64,000 nt of DNA from Streptomyces sp. man185 (GTDB taxonomy: Bacteria > Actinomycetota > Actinomycetes > Streptomycetales > Streptomycetaceae). Where the stretch lies: NCBI GenBank assembly GCA_002551355.1, contig NTHE01000040.1:1-64000 (forward strand), read 5' to 3'. Of this stretch, positions 9,301-17,623 are shown piece after piece. Every line of letters begins with the position of its first letter. Position 1 is the first letter of the stretch. The notes beneath the pieces are model-generated. The model had not been told where the DNA came from, did not search any database, and worked only from the letters and a program-made list of their open reading frames with translations. The translations under genes were made by a program, and so were the position numbers.

Positions 9301-10691
9301 TTGTTCTTGAGCCAACTCCCAGTGCTCTCCCAGTAGTCGGGGACCTTCTGGAACGAACCCGACTGCAGGATGGAGCCGTTGACGTACGGCCAGGCCAGAC
9401 CGGGCAGCACGATCGCGGCGGCGACGACCGGCGCGAGCCGGCGCATCCGGGCCGGGTTCGGACCCCGCCGGGAAGCGGCCACCGCGGCGACGCCGACGAT
9501 GTGCGCCAGCCCCAGGGCCAGCGCCAGCGCCAGGCCCGTCTGGAACTTGTAGATGTTCCGGAAAGGTACCAGCCAGGTGTCCAGCCAGTCCTGCACGGTG
9601 CCGTGGAAAAGACCGCCCAGCGCACCGCCGTACCCGGCGAGCGTGATGAGCGCGACGGACAGGACGGTCAGCACCAGCCAGCGGCGCTCGGGCAGATCAC
9701 GCCGTGCCAGCCCCGCCAGCCCCAGGGCGGCGGCGAGCGCCGAGCCCAGGATGGTGACGGTCGCGGTCGCGACGGTCCACCCGGCCGGCAGCCAGGCCTC
9801 GCCGAAGTTCAGATAGCCCACCCAGTTGCCGGCGCCGCGCAGCACCTCGGTCGCCGACATGGTGGTCGTGGTGGTGTACGAGGACTCCACGTACGGCATG
9901 AAGTTCTCGCCGAACGTCCCCAGCAGCAGCAGCGGAACGATCCACCAGGCGGTCGCCATGATCACGCCGGGTATCCACCACAGGAGCAGCCCGCGCTTGC
10001 GGGGCCCGCCAGGACGGGACAGCAGATACAGCCCGACCGGCAGCAGTGAGGCCAGCGTGGAGGCGGCGTTGACCCCGCCCATCAGCGGGATCAGCAGCGC
10101 GGACCGGACCGCCGCGATCCTCGGCGTGAGGCGCGGGTTCGTCAGCGGCAGCAGCACCCACGGCAGCAGGGCGCCCGGCAGCGCGGCGGCGGACGTCGAG
10201 CCCACCACGATGGTGTAGGTCGGCCACAGCGCGTAGACGGCCGCGCCGAGCAGCCGGGTGGCCGGTGAGCCCACCCGCAGCCGCTCCGCCAGCCGCAGCG
10301 CACCCCAGAAGGCGGTCGCCACGATGATGGACAGCCACAGCCGCTCCGCCAGCCAGGTGGGTACCCGCAGCAGTTCGGCGGTGCCGTAGTACGGCAGCAT
10401 CGGCACGAGATAGCCGATGTACTGGTCGGCGATCCCGCCGAACCCGGAACGGCTGTGCCACAGCCCGCCCAGGTCACCGAGGAACCGGCCGGGGGCCGTG
10501 ACGACACCCAGCTTGGTGTCGAAGGTCATCCGCCCCGGCGACACCGCCAGGAACGCCACGAAGGCGGCGGCCCAGAACCCCAGGAGCCAGCGCCGGGAGC
10601 GCGCCTGCGGCGGGCCGTCGGCGGGGACGGTGGGCTCGGGACCCGGGCCGTCCGGGGCCGCGGGCCGGGGTGGGTGGACAGCGCTGGTCAT
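6393..10691 (-). CDS. AftD-type alpha-(1->3)-arabinofuranosyltransferase-like membrane protein
   Basis: 1432 residues. The first ~450 residues hold about ten hydrophobic spans of a GT-C fold, with the MTFDTKLGV segment near 52-60 resembling the D-x-K region of mycobacterial AftD/DUF3367 proteins. A long extracellular part follows with two discoidin (F5/8C)-like carbohydrate-binding regions at about 750-850 and 960-1010. Four to five spans close the protein (about 1245-1390). AftD uses decaprenyl-phospho-arabinose to branch arabinan; Streptomyces has no arabinogalactan, so the acceptor here is open. ATG 10691 overlaps the upstream stop (ATGA); a GTG two codons earlier is possible. Confidence 0.88.
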   Translation of the reverse strand: MTSAVHPPRPAAPDGPGPEPTVPADGPPQARSRRWLLGFWAAAFVAFLAVSPGRMTFDTKLGVVTAPGRFLGDLGGLWHSRSGFGGIADQYIGYLVPMLPYYGTAELLRVPTWLAERLWLSIIVATAFWGALRLAERLRVGSPATRLLGAAVYALWPTYTIVVGSTSAAALPGALLPWVLLPLTNPRLTPRIAAVRSALLIPLMGGVNAASTLASLLPVGLYLLSRPGGPRKRGLLLWWIPGVIMATAWWIVPLLLLGTFGENFMPYVESSYTTTTTMSATEVLRGAGNWVGYLNFGEAWLPAGWTVATATVTILGSALAAALGLAGLARRDLPERRWLVLTVLSVALITLAGYGGALGGLFHGTVQDWLDTWLVPFRNIYKFQTGLALALALGLAHIVGVAAVAASRRGPNPARMRRLAPVVAAAIVLPGLAWPYVNGSILQSGSFQKVPDYWESTGSWLKNNSPDDRALVVPATAHGIYTWGSPIDQPLDVLAESPYAQRDYVPFGTPGNRRAMDAVEQALTSGGEVPGLSEYLNRAGLHYVVVRNDLDPDQLGYVPSTTVKRTLEASGYSRVKGYGPVMTAGRIAADTPVQVEGLYPRQRAVEIYEPPKGTERPGRAEATPVASTAVVSGGPESLLPLSASGAVEGRPTVLAGDAHPGLGRPSLYAAGDGLRRADTRFGLVNSNTSYTYTADERNAEDAAQDPGREPRQILPTSGAKHQTTAVIRGAKSVSASSVGNWLFHLPQYDPVNAFDGNPATGWAEGSPGAPEDEWVRVDFSAPTDIPGSIQVTPLPSGNVRAAATVIRVETDQGSKDSPLRTDGSAQQVAAPAGQAAWLKVTILESQQGRPGLTGAGFTDIAIPGVQVTRMLELPNDAPREGADATMFSLRRGSDPGGLSSVAAEVGLGRQFTAPEAGEYTVSATALPVPGEPLDKLLFELTGERDKIEVTADSTARLGTNLSPRNLTDGDLTTAWIAGERPVLRLTWPEKRPVGEIVFAAAGGLSARAEQVQISSPDGTAVASVDENGMARFSPINTDRLDIAISKTAPLTVHNPVADGQLQLPVGLSEVYIPALEEFRSPQPKPDQKFSLPCGKGPVLSVGGTYMETKAEGRVRDLTQRRPIEVSLCTDDSKVELAASSTTVQAGDEGPLAVTDVTLSNGATEAAAATPRTVDVKQGEGDRRTVEVGAGEASYLQIHENHNKGWKATLDGKELTPLRIDGWQQAWLVPEGEGGTVTLEYEPAKIYQWGLIGAGVLFLALVVLALVGRKGSGRDEAEAVAEEQPAPPGPGLILGTVALTLVGVVIAGPVAVAVPLLAVVAHFWPRLLVPVAFTAMAAAGVVAAVGTGESTTTGEGAFGATAQLLALIGLFAALVTVGREPLGRRAVRTDQGAAEPVPSGGDRPTVQLPAQPAPPSGRTLSADGRHPAKGEDA

Positions 10692-11407
10692 GAACACCGC
10701 CGGAGAATGAGGAGGAGGTTCCAGGTGGCGAATTCCCGCAGTACGGGAATGCGCGGCACGAGCTGGGGAAGGACGGGCCAGTAACGGGAGCGTGCGGATA
10801 CGACGGTCACGTCACTACGGCTCCGGACATGGCGCAGCGTCTCGCCGACGCCGATCCGGAAGAGGTTGTCGCCGAGGCGGTGCTTGGCCGGGCGGCCGGT
10901 GCGGCGCTCGTAGCGGCTCCGGGCGCGCTCGGCGCCCAGATAGTGCCACGGAGCCCACTCGTGGCCGCCCCAGGGCGAGTGCCAGTTGGTGAAGGAGACG
11001 TAGATCAGGCCGCCCGGGCGGGTCACCCGGGCCATCTCGCTGAGAAAGGTGTGCGGATCGGCGACGTGCTCCAGCACATTGGAGGAGAAGCAGACGTCCG
11101 CCGCACCGTCGGCCAGCGGCAGCAGATAGCCGTCGGCGACGACGGTGTCCGCGCGCTCGCCGGGAGTGAGCTCGGCCGTGTCCGGTTCGAAGAGGTAGCC
11201 GTGCGCACCGCGCCGGCGGAACTCACGGGTGAAGTACCCGTCGCCGCCGCCGATGTCCACGACGACCTTGCCCCGGACCGGACCGTGCCGCTCCACCTGG
11301 TCCGCGGCGTCGCGGGCCAGCAGGGTGTACGCCGTCGCCGGGTCGCCCTGCTCCCGCATGAACGCGCGGAACAGGGCGACCGAGCGCCGGAAGGAAGGGT
11401 CTTTCAC
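10688..11407 (-). CDS. class I SAM-dependent methyltransferase
   Basis: 239 residues from a GTG that overlaps the glycosyltransferase stop (GTGA). Motif I VVVDIGGGDG (48-57), NVLEHVADPHTF and a TRPGGLIYV segment give a Methyltransf_11-type fold. Tryptophan- and histidine-rich residues after the RPGG turn (WHSPWGGHEWAPWHYLG) suggest a glycan- or lipid-facing substrate pocket. It sits between the cytoplasmic GT4 transferase and the AftD-like polymerase, so it may methylate the growing glycan, for instance as a chain-end cap; inferred. Confidence 0.9.
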   Translation of the reverse strand: MKDPSFRRSVALFRAFMREQGDPATAYTLLARDAADQVERHGPVRGKVVVDIGGGDGYFTREFRRRGAHGYLFEPDTAELTPGERADTVVADGYLLPLADGAADVCFSSNVLEHVADPHTFLSEMARVTRPGGLIYVSFTNWHSPWGGHEWAPWHYLGAERARSRYERRTGRPAKHRLGDNLFRIGVGETLRHVRSRSDVTVVSARSRYWPVLPQLVPRIPVLREFATWNLLLILRRCS

Positions 11408-12573
11408 GCGCTCGCACCGATCGCCGGGGCGCTCACGCCGCTGGTCGCCTCGGCGGCGACCGCCATGAACTGCCGGACACTGCTGGTCCACCGGAACGCG
11501 GCGGCGCGCTCCCGCGCGGCCTTGCCCATCGCCTCGCGCCGCTCGTCGTCCAGGGCGAGCGAGCACCAGGCGGCGGCGAAGGAGGACGCGCCCTGGGCGA
11601 GGATGCCCGTGACGCCGTCCTCGACGGAGTCGCGCAGCCCCGGTACGTCGAAACCCAGGGTCGGGGTGGAGCGTGCGCCGGCCTCCGTGACGACCAGCCC
11701 CCACCCCTCGACGGCCGCCGGATGCAGCAGCATCCACGACGCGCAGAGCAGCCGGTGCTTCTCCGCCTCGGTCACATGACCGGCGAACTCCACGCCGGGA
11801 CCGGCGAGCCGCTCCAGGCGGGCCCGCTCGGGGCCGTCGCCGACGATGACGAGGCGGCCGCCGGTGACCGGCCGGACCCGCTCCCACAGCTGGAGCAGCA
11901 GATCGATGCGCTTGTAGTCGACGAGCCGGCCGAGCGCCAGGAACAGCGGGGTCTCGGACCGGTCGCCCTGCGGGCTCGGCTCCTCGACGCCGTTGTGCAC
12001 CACCCTGATCCGGTGGTCGGGCACACCCAGGTCCCGCAGCGCGCCCGCCGTGGACGGGGACACCGCGATCATCAGGTGGTCGCGGTAGGCCCGGGACAGG
12101 GCCCAGTGCTCCAGCCGCCGTCCGGCCCGCGCCACCGGCATGGGGAATCGCATGTCCCACAGGTCGGTGTGCACATGGTTGACGAGGCACACGGTGGGCC
12201 CGCGATGCCACAGGGGGGCGAGATACGGCATGCCGTTGCAGACCTCGACCAGCAGGTCGCAGTGGCCGACCTGCCGGGCGAAGGCGGACCGGGCACCGAG
12301 GTAGTGCCCCAGGGAGCCGCCCGCCGAGACGACTCGGTAGGGCCTGCGGGCGGCCTGGCCGCCGCACAGGAGGGTGACGTCGTGGCCCTGCTCGGTGAGG
12401 CCCGAGGCGAGCCGGTCGATCAGCAGCTCGGAGCCGCCGGCGGCCGGGTTGCCCAGGTCGCGGTGGGCGAGGAAGACGATGCGTCGCGGGGCCGCGGGGA
12501 CCCTGGAGGACGCCGGGCCCTGACCCTGGCGCGTGACTGCATCGAGCAGTGGGGGAGGTACGTGCTGGGGCAT
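11404..12573 (-). CDS. GT4 family glycosyltransferase
   Basis: 389 residues with a GT-B fold. The N-terminal domain has AAGGSELLIDRLASGL (44-59) after the first strand. The donor domain has FLALGRLVDYKR (211-222), VGDGPE and the E-x7-E motif at E289/E297. It uses a nucleotide-sugar donor in the cytoplasm to extend a (probably lipid-linked) acceptor. It is the first gene of the eight-gene leftward operon and is preceded by a 241 bp leader region. Confidence 0.92.
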   Translation of the reverse strand: MPQHVPPPLLDAVTRQGQGPASSRVPAAPRRIVFLAHRDLGNPAAGGSELLIDRLASGLTEQGHDVTLLCGGQAARRPYRVVSAGGSLGHYLGARSAFARQVGHCDLLVEVCNGMPYLAPLWHRGPTVCLVNHVHTDLWDMRFPMPVARAGRRLEHWALSRAYRDHLMIAVSPSTAGALRDLGVPDHRIRVVHNGVEEPSPQGDRSETPLFLALGRLVDYKRIDLLLQLWERVRPVTGGRLVIVGDGPERARLERLAGPGVEFAGHVTEAEKHRLLCASWMLLHPAAVEGWGLVVTEAGARSTPTLGFDVPGLRDSVEDGVTGILAQGASSFAAAWCSLALDDERREAMGKAARERAAAFRWTSSVRQFMAVAAEATSGVSAPAIGASA

Positions 12574-12814
12574 GGGCGCTCCAACTCGGCTCGGGGTGCG
12601 GGGACTCGGGATGAGCGGAAAGAGGGGGGAGGGTATCCGCGGACGGTGGAGAAAGGAGTGAGCAGGAAGGACGGAGGGGCAAACGGGGCGGGGCGGGGAT
12701 CGCGCATGATGGGACGGAAAAGGGAGACCGGGGGGCCGTGCTCTGGTGGGGATAGACAGTTTTCGGCACGGGTTACCGCCCGGCTACTCACCGGCGCAAC
12801 AACTTGCGGGTAAC
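12574..12814. promoter_or_regulatory. promoter/leader region of the glycan operon, strongly purine-biased
   Basis: The plus strand between about 12600 and 12740 is nearly all G and A in long runs, so the leftward transcript would have a pyrimidine-rich, little-structured leader. At 12676-12698 four GGGG runs are separated by CAAAC, C and C, a canonical G-quadruplex pattern on the template strand. I see no clear -10/-35 pair. Confidence 0.4.
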
Positions 12815-13798
12815 TCAGGTGTGCGTACTCGTCATCATGTGAGTGTTTTGGGTCTCCGGCGTCTCTCGGCGCCCCCGGACCACGAGGACGACCCCCACGA
12901 CGGTGAGTACCAGCCCCAGCCCGGCCGCTCCGATCGGCGCGGTCTCGCCGAGCATCGCCAGCCGGTCGCTGTCCGCCGACGCCAGCTCGACCTGCTTCTT
13001 CTGCGTCGCCTCGGTGAACTCCACCCGCTTGCTCTCCAGCAGCACCACGGCGTCCTTCTTCGAGCCGGGCGCGCGCAGCGTCTTCTTCGGGCCGATCGCC
13101 GCGTTGATGATGCGGCCGGTGCGCTTGTCCACGACCAGCTCGATGCCGCTGTTGGAATACCACTCCTCGGCCAGCACCTGGGGCGTCTTCTTCCGGTCCA
13201 CGAGGACACCGGGCACCTGACGCACCCCGGTCCTGGTGGGCTCGACCTCGCCCTTGAAGAGGTAGCCGGCGTAGCCCTGGATCTCCTTCTCACCCTCGAA
13301 GGAGAGCCGCACCACACCGCCGAGCGTGCTGTCCCACCAGCGATAGGCGCGCTTCTCGACGTCGAAGGGGAACTTGAGGTAAGCCTCCCCGTCGAAGGTC
13401 GGGGACTCCTCGCAGCAGTGCACCGGCTCGTTGGTGGTGCGGTCGGTCACCCAGCGCTCCAGCGTCCACTGGAGGGCGTCGCGGGGATCGGAGGCGGGCA
13501 GCGTCCTGTCGTGGTCGACGGACGTGGACACGTCCCAGACGGCGTTGCCGCTCTTCTCGCTGTCGGCCACGTCCCCGCGCACCTGCCGGGTGATCGTGAT
13601 CGTCTGGTCGTCGACCGTCTCCACCTCACCGGTGTCGAAATAGCTGCCGGTCCCGGTGAACACGGTGGTGGTGTCGGTGTCGATGGGGGTGCGCTTGGCA
13701 TGCGGCTGGACATACCAGACGAGCAGTGGCGCGAGGACGAGCAGAAAGACCCCCGCCCCCAGCAGAACGAGCGAGAGGGGTGAAGCATTGCGGCGCAT
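12815..13798 (-). CDS. DUF3068 (PorA-family-like) envelope protein
   Basis: 327 residues. A single N-terminal span (about 6-30), a large extracellular beta-rich domain and a C-terminal span (about 290-315) are the usual DUF3068 layout. A CC pair sits in the ectodomain (PVHCCEESP). Start ATG 13798 has AGGAG 7 bases upstream. DUF3068 genes in actinobacteria often neighbour AftD-like and GT4 genes, as here. The 241 bp gap to the next gene suggests a separate transcript. No enzymatic motif is visible; it probably helps assemble or anchor the glycan. Confidence 0.85.
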   Translation of the reverse strand: MRRNASPLSLVLLGAGVFLLVLAPLLVWYVQPHAKRTPIDTDTTTVFTGTGSYFDTGEVETVDDQTITITRQVRGDVADSEKSGNAVWDVSTSVDHDRTLPASDPRDALQWTLERWVTDRTTNEPVHCCEESPTFDGEAYLKFPFDVEKRAYRWWDSTLGGVVRLSFEGEKEIQGYAGYLFKGEVEPTRTGVRQVPGVLVDRKKTPQVLAEEWYSNSGIELVVDKRTGRIINAAIGPKKTLRAPGSKKDAVVLLESKRVEFTEATQKKQVELASADSDRLAMLGETAPIGAAGLGLVLTVVGVVLVVRGRRETPETQNTHMMTSTHT

Positions 13799-13887
13799 CC
13801 GGGCACTCCTGGGTCGAAATCTCTTCGCGGAGGTGCACGGGCCCCGGGCCGGTCAGCCCTTGATTGGCGTGAACAGTAGGCAAGGCC

Positions 13888-13902
13888 TTGACGAGATGTC
13901 AA
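13888..13902. promoter_or_regulatory. TTGAC-N5-GTCAA dyad in a divergent promoter
   Basis: A perfect 5+5 bp dyad lies between the divergent DUF3068 gene and the small-peptide/PucR pair. The left arm also reads as a -35 box (TTGACG) for the rightward genes. It could be an operator; no known family is implied. Confidence 0.3.
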
Positions 13903-13983
13903 TGACCTGTCGACACTGTGTGCCAGCCGGAGGGGCCCGGCTCACGGGGTGGGGATCGCCTCCAGCAAGGAGCTGACCCGACT

Positions 13984-14136
13984 ATGCGCAGATTCATCGC
14001 CGCTCTCGCCACCGCACTGGTGGCCGCGGCGCTCGCCACAGGTGCGGCGGTCGGTGTCGTGGCACTGCTCGACGCCACTCCCGACCAGCCCAATACGCCA
14101 CTGATCAGCTACGACACCGCACCGGCGGCTCCATGA
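13984..14136 (+). CDS. 50-residue membrane or secreted peptide coupled to pucR-like gene
   Basis: Start ATG 13984 has AAGGAGC about 10 bases upstream. The product is MRRF, one alanine/valine-rich hydrophobic segment (about 5-29), then a short proline-rich tail. It is either a single-span membrane peptide or a cleaved secreted peptide. Its stop overlaps the ATG of the PucR-type regulator (ATGA), so the two are translationally coupled. I recognise no family and claim no function. Confidence 0.65.
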   Translation: MRRFIAALATALVAAALATGAAVGVVALLDATPDQPNTPLISYDTAPAAP

Positions 14137-15338
14137 CGCGCACGGCCTGGCAGGAGGTGCCCCGGTCCCAACTGGACCGGTTCGCCACCATCGCCCTGTC
14201 CGAGGCCCCGGAGCTCGCCCAGACGATCCTGCAGGCGATCCGCCGGGACTACCCCTACCTCCACCTGGTCGAGGACGAGTCCGGTGAGCCGCTGGCCCTG
14301 GTCGGCATCCGCCGTGCCATCGAGGGGTTCGTCGACAACCTCACCTCCGGCGCGCACCCCCGGGTGCCGCCGGAGATGTTCCAGGAGTTCGGGCGGGGTG
14401 AAGGCCTGGAGGGCCGCAGCCTCGACTCGCTCCAGGCCATCTACCGCTTCGGCGTCCGGCTCACCTGGCGCAGGCTCGCCGAGATCGGCCAGCAGATCGA
14501 CATCCCGGCGCCCGCCATGTACGAGCTGGCCGAATCGGGATTCGAGTATCTGGACGGACTCGTGGAACAGTCGGTACGGGGTTACGCCGAGGCTGCCGCC
14601 CGGCGCGCCAGCGAACGCCTCCGCCTTCAGCGCCAGCTGATCGAGATGCTGCTCATGGAGCACCGCGTCGAATCGACCCGGACCCTGGCCGAGCGGGCCG
14701 CCCGCATCGGCTGGGCACTCCCCGAGACGATCGCGGTGGGCGTCCTCATCCGCCCCGCCCGGGAGGCGGTGGCCCCGGCGGTCGGCCAGGGCATCCTGCT
14801 GGAGATGGAGAGTGAGCAGCCGCGCATCGTCATCCCGGATCCCGACACGGCCGGGCGCGCGGAGACCCTGCGCCGGGCCACGGCGGGCTGGTCCGGAGCG
14901 ATCGGTCCGGCCGTGCCGCTGGCAGCCGCGGCGACCTCGCTGCGCTGGGCGGAGACCGCGGTCCAGCTGATCAAGAAGGACCTGCTGCCGCAGGGCGAGG
15001 TGCTGCACTGCACCGAGCGGACGGAGGAGCTGGTGCTGCTGCCGGCCCAGGAGCTGATCGACGCCTCCGCCCGCCGCTGCCTCGCCCCGCTGGACGGCCT
15101 CAGCCCGACCCAGTCGCGGCGGCTGGCCGAGACCCTGCTCGCCTGGATCGAGACCCCCGGCGGAGCCCCCGAGGTGGCGGCCCGTCTCGGCGTCCACCCC
15201 CAGACGGCCCGCTACCGGCTGCGGCAGATCCGCGAGCTGTGGGGCGATGCCATCGACGAACCGGACCAGCGTTTCGAGATGCTCCTCGTGCTCCGCGCTC
15301 AGCGGCTGAGGGGCGAGCTTGCCCCGGCCCGGGACTGA
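14133..15338 (+). CDS. PucR-type helix-turn-helix transcriptional regulator
   Basis: 401 residues. A central GGDEF-like/PucR-C region (about 180-300) precedes a C-terminal helix-turn-helix at about 329-369 (VAARLGVHPQTARYRLRQI), the PucR_HTH/CdaR pattern. Family members act on purine, amino-acid and amine catabolism genes. It faces the convergent SDR/aldehyde dehydrogenase/glnA4 operon, which fits a role in amine or nitrogen catabolism. The effector is unknown. Confidence 0.9.
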   Translation: MTRTAWQEVPRSQLDRFATIALSEAPELAQTILQAIRRDYPYLHLVEDESGEPLALVGIRRAIEGFVDNLTSGAHPRVPPEMFQEFGRGEGLEGRSLDSLQAIYRFGVRLTWRRLAEIGQQIDIPAPAMYELAESGFEYLDGLVEQSVRGYAEAAARRASERLRLQRQLIEMLLMEHRVESTRTLAERAARIGWALPETIAVGVLIRPAREAVAPAVGQGILLEMESEQPRIVIPDPDTAGRAETLRRATAGWSGAIGPAVPLAAAATSLRWAETAVQLIKKDLLPQGEVLHCTERTEELVLLPAQELIDASARRCLAPLDGLSPTQSRRLAETLLAWIETPGGAPEVAARLGVHPQTARYRLRQIRELWGDAIDEPDQRFEMLLVLRAQRLRGELAPARD

Positions 15339-15344
15339 GACCGG

Positions 15345-15391
15345 ACCCGCAGCGGCCCGCACGTCCCCCGGACGTGCGGGCCGCTGCGGGT
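15345..15391. terminator. bidirectional hairpin terminator
   Basis: Two perfectly complementary 22 bp arms (15345-15366 and 15370-15391) with a CCC loop lie between the convergent pucR-like and SDR genes. There is no U-tract, as is usual in Streptomyces. Confidence 0.85.
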
Positions 15392-15400
15392 CTGCCGGGA

Positions 15401-16186
15401 TCAGACCGGGGTGACGTACGCCCCGGCGATCCCGCCGTCGACCAGGAAGTCCGTGGCGTTCACGAACGAGGAGTCGTCGCTCGCCAGGAACGCCACGGCG
15501 GCGGCGATCTCCGTCGGCTCGGCGAACCGCCCGACCGGGATGTGGATCAGCCGCCGCGCGGCCCGCTCCGGGTCCTTGGCGAACAGTTCCTGGAGCAGCG
15601 GGGTGTTGACCGGCCCGGGGCACAGGGCGTTGACCCGGATCCCGTCGCGCGCGAACTGCACGCCCAGCTCGCGCGACATCGCCAGCACCCCGCCCTTGGA
15701 CGCGGTGTACGAGATCTGCGAGGTGGCCGCGCCCATCCGGGCCACGAAGGACGCCGTGTTGATGATGGAGCCCTTGCCCTGCGCGCGCATGTAGGGAATG
15801 GCCGCCTTGCAGCAGAGGTAGACCGAGGTGAGGTTGACCTCCTGCACCCGCTTCCAGGCCTCCAGGCCGGTGTCCAGGATGGAGTCGTCGTCCGGCGGCG
15901 AGATCCCCGCGTTGTTGAACGCGATGTCGATCGAGCCGTAGGCGTCGAACGCGGCCTTGAAGAGCGCGTCGACCTGCTCGGCGTCGGTGACGTCGGTACG
16001 GACGAAGAGCCCGGCGGCCTCCTCGGCGGCGGCCTTCCCGCGCTCCTCGTCCACATCGGCGCAGACGACATGGGCGCCCTCGGCGGCCAGCCGCCGCACG
16101 GTGGCCAGGCCGATGCCGCTGCCGGCTCCGGTGACGACGGCGGTGCGGCCGACCAGGCGGCGGCAGACGGAAGAAGTGTCGGTCAT
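15401..16186 (-). CDS. short-chain dehydrogenase/reductase (SDR)
   Basis: 261 residues. Cofactor motif TGAGSGIG (19-26), NNAG (91-94) and the catalytic triad S146, Y160, K164 (SYTASKGG) define a classical SDR. D44 in the CADVDEE strand end favours NAD over NADP. It lies 5 bp behind the aldehyde dehydrogenase and closes the glnA4 operon. Likely role: oxidise the alcohol of gamma-glutamyl-ethanolamide (or a related amine conjugate) to the aldehyde that the neighbour consumes; inferred from pathway order. Confidence 0.92.
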   Translation of the reverse strand: MTDTSSVCRRLVGRTAVVTGAGSGIGLATVRRLAAEGAHVVCADVDEERGKAAAEEAAGLFVRTDVTDAEQVDALFKAAFDAYGSIDIAFNNAGISPPDDDSILDTGLEAWKRVQEVNLTSVYLCCKAAIPYMRAQGKGSIINTASFVARMGAATSQISYTASKGGVLAMSRELGVQFARDGIRVNALCPGPVNTPLLQELFAKDPERAARRLIHIPVGRFAEPTEIAAAVAFLASDDSSFVNATDFLVDGGIAGAYVTPV

Positions 16187-16191
16187 GGTGC

Positions 16192-17574
16192 TCAGGCCTC
16201 CGTGCTGATGAAGACGTTCTTGGTTTCGGTGAAGGCGGCCAGCGCGTCCGGGCCGAGCTCGCGGCCCAGCCCCGACTGCTTGTAGCCGCCGAAGGGGGTC
16301 GAATAGCGCACGCTGGAATGCGAGTTGACGGAGAGGTTGCCTGCCCGCAGTCCCTGGCCCACGCGCAGCGCGCGGCCGACGTCCCGCGTCCAGACCGAGC
16401 CGGCGAGCCCGTAGTCGGTGGCGTTGGCCAGCCGCAGCGCGTCCGCCTCGTCCTCGAACGGCAGCACCACCGCCACCGGACCGAAGACCTCCTCGACGGC
16501 CACCGGCGCATCGGGCGAGACCCCGGCGAGAACGGTCGGCGGATACCAGAACCCGGGCCCCTCGGGGGCTTTGCCGAGCATCGCCCGTACGCCGTCGGCC
16601 TCCCGGCCGCCGTCGACGAGCCCGCGGACCCGGTCCCGCTGGACGGCCGAGATCAGCGGCCCCATCTGCGTCCTCTCGTCGGCCGGGTCGCCCACCACCA
16701 CGGCGGACACGGCCGGGACGAGAGAAGCGAGGAAGCGGTCGTACGCCGACCGCTCGACCAGAATCCGGGTACGGGCGCAGCAGTCCTGACCGGCGTTGTC
16801 CAGGAAGGACATCGGGGCGGCGGCCGCCGCGGCCTCCACGTCGGCGTCGGCGAAGACGACGTTGGGGCTCTTGCCGCCCAGCTCCAGGGTGAGCCGCTTC
16901 ACGCGCTCGGCGCAGCGGGTCATGATGTGCTTGCCGGTCCGGGTGGAGCCGGTGAACACGATCTTCGCGACGCCCGGATGCTCGACCAGAGCACTTCCGG
17001 CCACCGGGCCCTCGCCGGGCAGCACCTGGAACAGCCCCTCGGGAAGGCCTGCCTCCAGGGCGAGTTCGGCCAGCCGCAGCGCGGTCAGCGGGGTCGTCTC
17101 GGCGGGCTTGAGGAGGACGGCGTTGCCCGCCGCGAGGGCCGGGGCGAGGCCCCAGGCGGCGATCGGCATCGGGAAGTTCCACGGGGCGATGACCCCGACG
17201 ACTCCCAGCGGCTCCAGGACGGTGAAGTCGATGCCGCCCGCCACCGGGATCTGCCGGCCCAGCAGCCGTTCGGCCCCGCCCGCGCTGTAGTCGAGCAGGT
17301 CGCGGACGTTGCCCGCCTCCCACCGGGCGTTGCCGATGGTGTGTCCGGCCTCGCGGACCTCCAACTGTGCCAGTTCCTCGATGTGTTCGTCGACGACGAC
17401 GGCGAAGCGGCGCAGCAGGCGGGCGCGGTCTGCGGGTGCGGCGGCGGCCCAGGAGCGCTGGGCGGCCGCCGCGCGGACGACGGCGGCGTCCACATCGGCG
17501 GCGGTGGCGGCCGGGACGGTGGCGATGACCTCGGCGGTCGCCGGGTTCAGGACGTCCAGGGTGGGTTGTGACAC
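16192..17574 (-). CDS. aldehyde dehydrogenase, NAD(P)-dependent
   Basis: 460 residues from a GTG at 17574. Standard aldehyde dehydrogenase motifs: PWNFP with N133, LLKPAE with K156, E231 in LELGGKS and catalytic C265 in NAGQDCCAR. Length and motifs match gamma-glutamyl-aminoaldehyde/betaine-aldehyde type enzymes. It follows the glutamine-synthetase-like gene by 49 bp and precedes the SDR by 5 bp. Probable job: oxidise the gamma-glutamyl aldehyde to the acid (e.g. gamma-glutamylglycine from ethanolamine). Confidence 0.93.
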   Translation of the reverse strand: MSQPTLDVLNPATAEVIATVPAATAADVDAAVVRAAAAQRSWAAAAPADRARLLRRFAVVVDEHIEELAQLEVREAGHTIGNARWEAGNVRDLLDYSAGGAERLLGRQIPVAGGIDFTVLEPLGVVGVIAPWNFPMPIAAWGLAPALAAGNAVLLKPAETTPLTALRLAELALEAGLPEGLFQVLPGEGPVAGSALVEHPGVAKIVFTGSTRTGKHIMTRCAERVKRLTLELGGKSPNVVFADADVEAAAAAAPMSFLDNAGQDCCARTRILVERSAYDRFLASLVPAVSAVVVGDPADERTQMGPLISAVQRDRVRGLVDGGREADGVRAMLGKAPEGPGFWYPPTVLAGVSPDAPVAVEEVFGPVAVVLPFEDEADALRLANATDYGLAGSVWTRDVGRALRVGQGLRAGNLSVNSHSSVRYSTPFGGYKQSGLGRELGPDALAAFTETKNVFISTEA

Positions 17575-17623
17575 GTACGGACCCCGATCAGGGAAGCGGG
17601 TGGTGGTCTGAGGCGTGCTGCCG

